This document shows, piece by piece, positions 56,310 to 64,000 of a stretch of 64,000 nt of DNA. This DNA is from Boesenbergia rotunda (lineage: Eukaryota > Streptophyta > Magnoliopsida > Zingiberales > Zingiberaceae). The stretch covers positions 186,001 through 250,000 of the forward strand of contig JAGFNQ010000208.1 of NCBI GenBank assembly GCA_024364735.1, in the 5' to 3' direction. Position numbers and translations under genes: made by a program. The notes below the pieces were generated by a model that saw only the letters and a list, made by a program, of their open reading frames with translations, did not search any database and was not told the origin of the DNA. Each line of letters opens with the position of its first letter. The first letter of the stretch is position 1.

Positions 56310-59300
56310 TGTAACGACCCGAAAAATTCTCTTAATATTTTCTTTAAAATATTGAGCATGTCTAGATAATTTTCCGAGGGACCTAGAAATATTAATACGA
56401 ACTTTGGCCTAGAAATCCATGTTTTCTCATTTAAATTGAGAAAACTAAGTACTAATGGGCCTTATATGGACTTTTTAGTACCATAATTATTGGTGGATTT
56501 TAGGTAAAAAATTAATATAAATATAAAGGGGTTAATCAGGAATATTAACATGATTATGAGGGAATTTTTAGGAAATTTTTGGAATTATGGGAAAAATAAT
56601 AATAATGTGCATGGACCAAGGATTGAACCTTGGACCTCTTATACCACCATGCATGCTCTAACCAATTCACCTAGCAAGGGAGTGCTAGTAGAGGATGAAG
56701 TGGATTTTTGGTTAAGACTTAGGGGAAGATGAAGGGTCATGAAGGGAAGAGACTCTTCATTTACCTCCTTAAAGTGTTATAAAGAGAGGGCATGAGGGGT
56801 TACTTCTCTTCTTCCATCAAGTCACCCTTCTCCCCTCCTCCTTCTTCATCCTAGCCGAAACTCCAAGGTGGGTTTTCCCTTGGGAAAAATTCACAAGAAG
56901 GTCTCTATTCCAAGATCCAAGGCTTTCACAAGGTTGTAAATGCTAGGGGTGGTCAAGAGACAACAAGATCTTCATCCTTCTCTCAAACCTAAGGTCTATA
57001 ATCAAGATAGTTTAAGATAAGACTCCCTCACCTGTGGTATAATAGCTCTCCTTGAAGTTTACCATGATATGAAAGTCTTGTTTGAGATTTTATGTTGGAA
57101 AAAAAAGAAAAGAGCCATGAACCCTAACCCTAGGGTTTCGGCCACCATAGGTTTTGGGTCCAAGGTGATGTTAAAAACCCCTCTCATGTTTTCTAATGTG
57201 TTATCATGATGAATATAGAATAAATATAATTTTTGGGGAATTTTTGGAGCACCCTAAAGACCCCTTAGGGATTGGGACCCTCACCATGATTCTTTGATTA
57301 GGATTGGGCCTAACCTTTCAAGTATGTACTTTGGGTATCCCCATGATTCAAGGGGAGGTTGAAGGTGATTTGTGTGAATTTTCACAAGACCTTGTGACCC
57401 TAAAGGTTTCGGCCAAGAAGGGTTCTAGGGCAAGAAGTTAGGGCTTACCTTAAGTAAGGGGTCCAATGGTTCCTATGGTATGGTATGGAAGGTGTTAGAT
57501 GATTAATTGGAAATTTTATGAATTTATTCATGCACCCATGGTCCAAGCATGTTTCGTCCAACCCTAGAAAATAGGGCTAAAAGCTAGGGTGAACCCTAAT
57601 TATGAGCCCTAATGGCTTCTTATGGCCTTATGGGTAATGTATGGTTGTTCCTTTTTCCTTATGCTACCTTACATGTCATTTGAATGATGGAACTCCCCCT
57701 TGTATGTTTCGGCCAAGCAAGATAAATAGGGTATGGGAGGAGTTAGGGTTTGAAGAATGATGGTTTATAGCTTATTATGAAGTATATATATATATAGGTT
57801 CAAGCATGTGGTAGAAATTATATTACCTATAACCCTAACCTTAAGTACCATGTTTCATGTTTGTATGTTTATGATTAGATGTCATGCTTAATAGGGTTAT
57901 TCATGAATGTCTTATGTTCTATGCCATGAACTTGGATAGTATGTAGCATGTTTATGGAAGTTCTACCTGTGCATGCTTGTGAGAGATACCATGCTTATGG
58001 ATGAAATGCAATGCTTACCTTACGTATCATGACCATGCAAGCTCTATGGATTAGAATAATGGTCTATGTAAATATATCATGTTCAATGAATATAATGCAA
58101 TGCTTACCTTAGATGCCATGATCATGCAAGCACTAGGAATAGGAATGATGTTTTATGTAAGCATGTCATGTTTTATGAATGAAGATGCATGCCATGTTTT
58201 ATGAATGAAGATGCATGTCATGTTTATGAATGAAGATGCATGCCATGTTTTATGAATGAAGATGCATGCCATGTTTATGAATGAAGATGCATGCCATATT
58301 TTATGAATAAAGATGCATGCCATGACTTATGAATGATGAAGCATGTAAAGTATTTTACTTTATAAATGGGCTTGTACCGGACCGAAGTATGGGTCCAAGG
58401 GATGGGCACCTTAAGAACGCCCCGGTTCTGGACTACCGACTATGCTGTCCACGGTTCTGGCACTACCAAAGCTGTGCAACAGGGATGGGCACCTTAAAAA
58501 CGCCTCGGTTCTGGGACTACCGACTATGCTGTCCTTACCCTAGTAGGTCGAGACTAGCTACCTCGTATTTACTTAGGGATGCGCACACATGATGTATGTA
58601 TGTGGTACAAGCCGGGGACCCCAATGATGTGATGACTATGTTTAAGTATTTAAAAGTATGATTTTAAAAGTTAAGCATCCTTATGTATATGCATTTGACT
58701 CATGCATTCATTCATGTTATGCATTATGCCATGATAGTAATGTCTTATGCTTATGTTTCATGTTAAGACATATGCATGATAGTAAATGATTTATGTTATG
58801 ATTATGTTAAGAAGATGGCCATATGCTATGTTAGAAAGCATGCCTATGTTTATGTTATATAGGTTGGTTCATACCTTATGTTATGTTATGCCATGTATCA
58901 TGCCATGATAAGAATGTTTACTTATATTCATGTTTATGCCATGTATCATGCCCTGATAAGAATGTTTATTTATGTTTATGTTTATGCCATGTTAAGTGTA
59001 TTTATTTATGTTCATGTTTATGCTATGTATCATGCCATACTAGATATAGGCTAAATGATTTAGATGCTTATGTTCTATGTAGAGCACACCAAGTATGTTA
59101 ATGTTTCACGTGCTCACAATTTAGTGATGAATGGTTTTAGTGAGTAGGAAAGAGTCTTACTAAGCTTATGTGGTTATAGTTTTATTTTCCTTATATCGTA
59201 GATCACGTAAGGGGACAATAAGGAAGCAGCAGGAGGGCAAGAATGTGTGTGTGTGGTAGTGACTTGGCCAAGAAAACAATATGTTTACCAGTCTTATGCT

Positions 59301-59547
59301 AGAACTTTACGTTTGCTACTTATATGCTTGAATGATGACTTATGTGACTCTATGAGATGATGTTAAGTATGACATGATATGATGCTAAGTATGAAGTCAA
59401 TATGCCAAGTTCCCATGTCATTATGTTAGGAATGGTAGTAGGTGCATGGATGTGTAAGATTAAAATTATTCCGCTGCCTTATGGTGTCTGCCTGCCCTAC
59501 TCATGTTAACGTAATGCCGCTTTATGGAAAAAAAAGCGGGCGTTACA
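56310..59547 (+). mobile_element. K5: solo LTR, TGTAAC...GTTACA family
   Basis: It is 3238 bp, starting TGTAACGACCCG and ending GGGCGTTACA. Flanks are GAAGT (56305-56309) and GAAGC (59548-59552), so the TSD has one mismatch. It contains an antisense tRNA-like motif (56679-56617), TATAAAG (56777-56783), a donor-like site at 57017 where GT is now AT (AAG|ATAAGACTCC) and an acceptor TATCGTAG|ATCACG (AG 59200-59201). The region 58170-58330 is a GAAGATGCATGCCATG(T) tandem repeat. Confidence 0.87.
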
Positions 59548-60154
59548 GAAGCAAGAGAAGCAAACTGCCATGAAGCCTCTAGACGTACTCAGCTCAGGCG
59601 CCTGGGACCATACGGGCGCCCCCATCAGCTCAGCCGCCCCAGTGAAGATGGATAAGTGCTGACCGAGCCTGCGAATAAGAGATCGCACAGGGAAGGCCAC
59701 GTGTAGGCGCCCCCATCGACACAGGCGTCCCCATGGGTGCTATAAAAGGGGGTGGGTTCACCCCCAAGGATTCAAGACACATCACTTTCAACGCTCCAAA
59801 CACTTTCATTCAAGCGCTACGCTCCTACAAGCTTCGACTTCGAGATTCCAGTGCCGACGACGACCCTCTGCTCCGAACTTCGATCCACCTCGGGCGTCGG
59901 TAAAATTATTTTACGAAAAGTGTTGCAATTTAAATTCCAATTCTATTCTTGTACTCAATTTGTAAAATTCTTATTACGATTATAGAATTTCCCAAAGTAA
60001 ACGGTCAAGGACTGTGGGCCTTGGAGTAGGAGCTGACCGCGACTCCGAACAAATTAAAACTAACTTGTGTTCGCGTGTGCTCTATTATTTTCCGCTGTGT
60101 AGCTGCTCTGTTTTCTCCGAAAAAATTTATACTATCGATTTCTCCGATCCAACA

Positions 60155-60990
60155 ATGTGTTCCTATGTCAATCCAATCTAAAGGTGGCTTTGAATACTTC
60201 GTCACCTTCATTGACAATTATTCAAGGTATGGATACATTTACATGATGCACTGCAAGTCTGAATGCTTTGATAAGTTCAAAGAGCTGAAGGCTAATGTGG
60301 AAAACCGTCAAGGTAAAGGTATCAACACACTACGATCAGATCGTGGTGGCGAGTACCTTTTTGGAGAATTTAGGACCTTCCTATCAGAAGCTGGGATTCA
60401 GTCCTAGCTAACTGCACCTTGTTCACCCTAACAGAACGGTGTTGCAGAAAGAAGGAATAGGACTCTTATGGAAATGGTTAGGTCAATGATGAGCTATTCA
60501 GACTTGCCTGATTCATTCTGGGGATATGCTCTAGATACAGCTACGTATATCCTGAACATGGTACCATCTAAGTCAGCGCCTTCTACTCTAATAGAATTAT
60601 GGACTGGGTGAAAGCCTAGTCTAGGACATATTCGGATTTGGGGTAGTCCAGCACATGTACTGAAGGGCGATACTGATAAGTTAGACTCTCGGATAGAAGT
60701 ACGCTTGTTTATGGGCTATCCTGAGGGAACGAAGGGTGGTATGTTCTATAGTCCTAAGGATCATAAGGTAATTGTTAGCACGAATGCCAGATACTTATAG
60801 GAGGACTATGTGATGAACCATAAGCCCAAGAGTAGATTTGTGCTTGAAGAGTTAAGGGGGGACGATCCGACTTTAGGACCAATTGTACAAGAGGACACAC
60901 CATAAGTTACTGCACCGCGTGTCACTGAGAATACACAGGTGGTACCTCGTCTCAATGGGAGGGTTGTCAGGCAACCAGAAAGGTTCATGT
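60155..60990 (+). pseudogene. C integrase core and C-terminal region
   Basis: The frame enters at CVPMSIQSKGGFEYFVTF right after the E LTR, giving NYSRYGYIY, LRSDRGGEYLFGEF, then TAG at 60405, QNGVAERRNRTLMEMVRSMM and FWGYALDTATYIL. A TGA at 60609 replaces the usual residue after LWTG, and further stops are near 60798 and 60903. It is homologous to the minus-strand integrase of G. The integrase zinc-binding part and everything back to gag are absent. Confidence 0.87.
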
Positions 60991-61019
60991 TTTTGGGAGA
61001 GTCTTCGGACTTGGTACCT

Positions 61020-61920
61020 AGTAAAAATGAACCGGATCCCTAGACCTATGACGAGGCCCTCCAAGATTAGGATGCAGATTCTTGGCAAAAGGCAATGAAC
61101 TCCGAGATAGAATCTATGGACTCTAACCATGTCTGGGAGCTAGTAGAACCACCCAATGGTGTAAAAGCCATTGGATGCAAGTGTATCTACAAGAGAAAGA
61201 GAGGATCAGACGGGAAGGTTGAGACCTTCAAAGCTAGGCTTGTTGCGAATAGTACACTCAGAAAGAGGGTATCGATTATGAGGAGACCTTTTCGCCAGTA
61301 GTCATTCTTAAGTCTATCCGGATTCTCTTATCGATAGCAGCTCATATGGACTATGAGGTATGACAGATGGATGTCAAGACAACATTCCTTAATGGGAGTC
61401 TTGAGGAGGCCATCTACATGGAGCAACCAGAAGGGTTCATTGCAAAGGGCAAAGAGCATCTAGTGTGCAAGCTTAATCGATCCATTTATGGATTGAAGCA
61501 AGCTTCAAGATCTTGGAATATCTGCTTCGATGAAGTAATCCAGTCATATGGATTTACTCAATGCTCGGATGAGTCATGTGTGTACAAAAGATGTGACGGA
61601 AACGCCGTGGTGTTTCTTGTACTATACGTAGATGACATTTTGTTAATTGGAAACAATATCAAAGTGTTATCAGATGTAAGGGTCTGGCTATCAAAGCAGT
61701 TTGATATGAAGGACTTGGGAGAAGTGGGACACATCCTTGGGATCAAGGTTATAAGGGGTCACCAGAAAAAGATGTTGTGCTTATCCCAAGCTTCATATGT
61801 TGACACCGTCTTATCTCGTTTTAGAATGGAAAACTCCAAGAAGGGTTTTCTAGCCTTCAGGCATGGAGTCCTCTATCCAAGGAGATGTGTCCGAAAACAT
61901 CAAAGGAGATAGAGTAAATG
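61020..61920 (+). pseudogene. C reverse transcriptase
   Basis: RT begins around WQKAMNSEIESMDSNHVWEL. A frameshift near 61250-61265 and a TGA at about 61362 precede the frame 61367-61912, which carries MDVKTTFLNGSLEE (catalytic Asp residue 2), SIYGLKQASRSWN and YVDDILLIGN (YVDD residues 87-90), then KDLGEVGHILGIKV. The last part is shifted near 61850. LLIGN and this palm sequence differ from the IIFGS type of B and E, which places C in a separate copia group (Tnt1/Tork-like; exact lineage not resolved). Confidence 0.9.
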
Positions 61921-62580
61921 AAGGCGGTTCCTTATGCTTCGGCAGTAGGAAGCCTCATGTATGTTATGTTGTGCACGAGACCTGATATCTGTTTTGCCAT
62001 GGGCATGGTTACTAGATATCAGAGTAACCCTGGACAGGGACATTGGACTGCGATAAAGCATATATTGAAATACCTTAGACGGACTAGGGATTATATGCCG
62101 GTTTACCGGGAAGATAAATTAGTCCCTGCGGGTTATACAGACTCAGATTTCTAGTCAGATAGGGACAAAAGTAAGTCTGCCTCAGGGTTTGTGATTACTT
62201 TAGGAGGTGGACCCATTGTTTGGAGGAGTGTCAAGCAGAAGTGCGTGGTGGACTCCACCATGGATGCTGAATATGTGGCAGCCTCTAAGGCAGCCAAGGA
62301 AGCTGTATGGCTCAGGAACTTCATCATGGACTTGGATGTGATTCCTGGTTTACCCAGATCTATCATAATCTTTTGTGATAACAGTGGTGCAGTTGCAAAC
62401 TCAAAGGAACCACAAACCCATAAGGAAAGTAAACACATAGAGCGCAACTACCACCTGATATGAGAAATCGTAAAGCGAGGAGAAGTTGCTATCGCCAAGA
62501 TTGTATCGGAGGATAACTTGGCAGATCCATTCGCTAAGGCTCTTCCAGCTAGAGCTTTTGATAAGCATGTGGAGGATATG
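61918..62580 (+). pseudogene. C RNase H
   Basis: The segment starts MKAVPYASAVGSLMYVMLCT and ARPD-like TRPDICFAMGMVTRYQSN. RNase H shows GYTDSDF then TAG at 62152, KSASGFVITLGGG, STMDAEYVAASKAAKEA and FCDNSGAVANSKEP. It ends with stops at 62461 and 62579 (FDKHVEDM). RNase H degrades the RNA template during reverse transcription. The two in-frame stops show that the copy is inactive. Confidence 0.9.
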
Positions 62581-62620
62581 TGAGTCAGATGTATGGAAGT
62601 GAGAGAACAACAGTGTCTTT

Positions 62621-62637
62621 AAGTATAAGTGGGAGAT
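62621..62637 (+). other. C polypurine tract
   Basis: AAGTATAAGTGGGAGAT lies immediately before the 3' LTR start TGTAAGATG. Confidence 0.85.
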
Positions 62638-64000
62638 TGTAAGATGTGTATACTGAAAGACATGACTTTTATTATATGAACATCTTGATTATGAAAAGAG
62701 AATCACAACTACACTAGGTGTCTGCTTATAATAGTACATACACGAAGTCCAATTACTTTGCATTGTAGATAACATGGTGTGTGGTGTCACACGAAGATCG
62801 TGTTATCAGTTCCTTACTTGGTATAAATAAGAGGCCCACAACCGAGATGGAATTGGACAACCCATTGGGATGGTTGTAGTGTAGTTAGGTGTGGTTGGTC
62901 TTGACCATAGAATTACACTAGTGTGCTTTGTGTACATTGAGCAGGATTGAAACCCGAGGATATCCAATTTGTACTGACTCCATAATTGGATAGGATCTCA
63001 GTTTATATTATGGAGTACGATCCCTTAATCCCGAAATAATATCGGACATATATTATTAATTATTATTTCTTTGATTTACCAATGGGAGAGATCTATTCTG
63101 TTAGATCGACAGGCCCGGTAAGTTGGGAGATAATATTCATAATATGATGTGCCAATGATTATTGACGGAATCCGAGTCCTGGTGAGTCAGGATGATGATG
63201 CCCCCTTGATGAGCTCAAAAGGATCATCGTGCTAAACCCTGCAGGTGGATTTGATCCGGCACGATGATAAGGTTGAGTGGTACTAGTCAAGGATCCAGAA
63301 GTTAATTAATTTGAATTGTCAGTAATTTAATTAATTAATGGGCATTCGAGATCTTAAACAAGGGGGGATGGACGACTCATAATATGTGGAGCCCATATGA
63401 AAATATGGAGGTTGATGAGGAAGTTCAATTAAAATCCTTTAGTGGAATGGATCTTAATTAATGGATCGGGTTTAGATCTATTAACGGGCCAAGATCCAAC
63501 TCCTCCTCTTGGACCCTATCTTAGCCCAATAAATACCTTATAGGAGTCATGATACAAGGTCGGTTATTTAAGGAATTAATCTCTGATTAATTGAGGGAAT
63601 AATCTTTGGTTAATTAAGGAATTAATCTCTGATTAATTGAGGGAATAATCTTTAATTATTTAAGAAATTAATCTCTGATTAATTAAGGAATTACTCCCTA
63701 TAAATATTAGGATCAATCCACAACCGAAGCAATCTCTCCTCTCCCTCTTTTCAGTCTCCTAGGTCACGGCAAGGAGAGGAAGGGATCCTCTTCCCTTCTC
63801 TTCTTCTTCCCTCAGCCATACCGCAGGTTACCACCACTAGATAAAGGGAGGAGGGTCTTCTCCCTTTTGTGGTGTGTGTCGGTGAGGGAGGGAGCTCCGG
63901 CAGCCTACGAGAGGCGGCTCAAGCCCTTGGGCGGCGACGACGCAAGCAAAAGAGGAAAGGGGCTCTCGGCTTAGGTAGGGTGGGAAAGGAAGCTCTCTTT
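62638..64000 (+). repeat. C 3' LTR, right end outside window
   Basis: It covers the first 1363 bp of an expected ~2000 bp. It has the AT-rich tandem array (about 63569-63706) and TATAAATA at 63699-63706, as in the 5' LTR. Scattered single-base differences and a few one-base indels separate the two LTRs. The matching right TSD (CAAAT) should be found beyond 64000. Confidence 0.92.

Larger units (their letters stand above)
29344..60154 (+). mobile_element. E: SIRE-like copia element lacking its 5' end
   Basis: The order is gag C-terminal part, non-coding spacer, protease/GAG-pre-integrase, integrase, RT, truncated RNase H, spacer, polypurine tract and 3' LTR, which ends GATCCAACA at 60154. The 5' LTR, primer-binding site and gag N terminus are absent at the junction with D. 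K3 is inserted in integrase; B, T2 and K5 are inserted in the 3' LTR. Removing all of them with their TSDs leaves an LTR of about 1.28 kb. The YVDDIIFGSTN RT motif and the AAAAGGGGGAGAT tract fit the SIRE/Maximus group. ATGTG (60155-60159) should be its right TSD. Confidence 0.88.
38349..60154 (+). repeat. E 3' LTR in four pieces
   Basis: The pieces are 38349-38456, 53204-53216, 55752-56309 and 59553-60154, interrupted by B, T2 and K5. The start (TGTTGGTGCAGGAAGCACC) and end (TTTCTCCGATCCAACA) are like A. The third piece has the hairpin array (GTCCTGGCAAAGGGCTGGGC-type units, 55752-55980) and GGAGACCCAAAGTCAGAACC shared with A. The fourth has a TATA box (TATAAAAG, 59741-59748), CGACGACGACC and the CGGGCGTCGGTAAA phrase shared with A. 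Reassembled length is about 1281 bp. Confidence 0.85.
7195..64000 (+). mobile_element. C: Tnt1-like copia element hosting the nested stack, right end outside window
   Basis: Both LTRs begin TGTAAGATGTGTATACTG (7195 and 62638); the 5' one ends ACCCAACA at 9194. A primer-binding site follows at 9197 and a polypurine tract precedes the 3' LTR at 62621-62637. The internal region should be about 5 kb but is stretched to 53 kb by K1, D and E with their own passengers. C's own internal DNA is 9195-9304, 12004-12992 and 60155-62637; gag after about seven codons and all of protease are missing. The element sits in the 5' LTR of G. Confidence 0.85.

Noticed and set aside
12993..60154. D plus E as one composite element inserted in C
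   Set aside because: Left and right ends belong to different LTR families in opposite orientation, and the flanks GCTAA and ATGTG do not match, so no single insertion explains both borders.

Overview
This 64-kb window is plant nuclear DNA made almost entirely of nested LTR retrotransposons. I see no host protein gene, tRNA gene, rRNA or CRISPR array. Ty1/copia pol domains, primer-binding sites matching the 3' end of initiator tRNA-Met, AAAGGGGGAGAT-type polypurine tracts and TG...CA termini with 5-bp target-site duplications (TSDs) point to a large-genome flowering plant. A monocot is only a guess.

Layout from the oldest layer outward. G (3381-7194, minus) is a broken Tnt1-like copia element. 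Its integrase is split by an LTR (2639-3380), which is itself split by a Ty3/gypsy-type solo LTR, T1 (1-2638). G's 5' LTR is split by a related plus-strand copia element, C, which starts at 7195 and leaves the window inside its 3' LTR. Almost everything else sits inside C: 5' LTR 7195-9194, leader, seven codons of gag, then about 47 kb of insertions, then integrase/RT/RNase H 60155-62580 and 3' LTR 62638 onward.

Inside C are: K1 (9305-11998), a solo LTR; D (12993-29343, minus), a gag-only SIRE-like copia element; and E (29344-60154, plus), a SIRE-like copia element. D and E are fused at 29343/29344, D keeping 19 bp of its 5' LTR and E starting in mid gag. A deletion therefore removed the facing ends of both elements together with C's gag-protease DNA. 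D is split by A (15788-27385), a gag-only relative of E whose gag carries a SINE (17918-18148) and whose 3' LTR carries solo LTR K2 (22905-26460). E's integrase is split by K3 (31372-34857). E's 3' LTR is split by B, by solo LTR T2 (53217-55746) and by K5 (56310-59547). B (38457-53198) is a SIRE-like element with both LTRs, gag, pol and a third, apparently spliced ORF, itself split by K4 (48377-50454). With the TSDs removed, host frames and LTRs rejoin exactly, and the two A LTRs are 1529 and 1528 bp.

No element looks fully functional. B is closest, with about four lesions in pol. The most interesting signals are structural: B's spliced ORF3, a covarying stem-loop shared by A, B and E, arrays of covarying short hairpins inside LTRs, and, in all five K-type solo LTRs, a conserved leader intron plus an antisense tRNA-like Pol III box.
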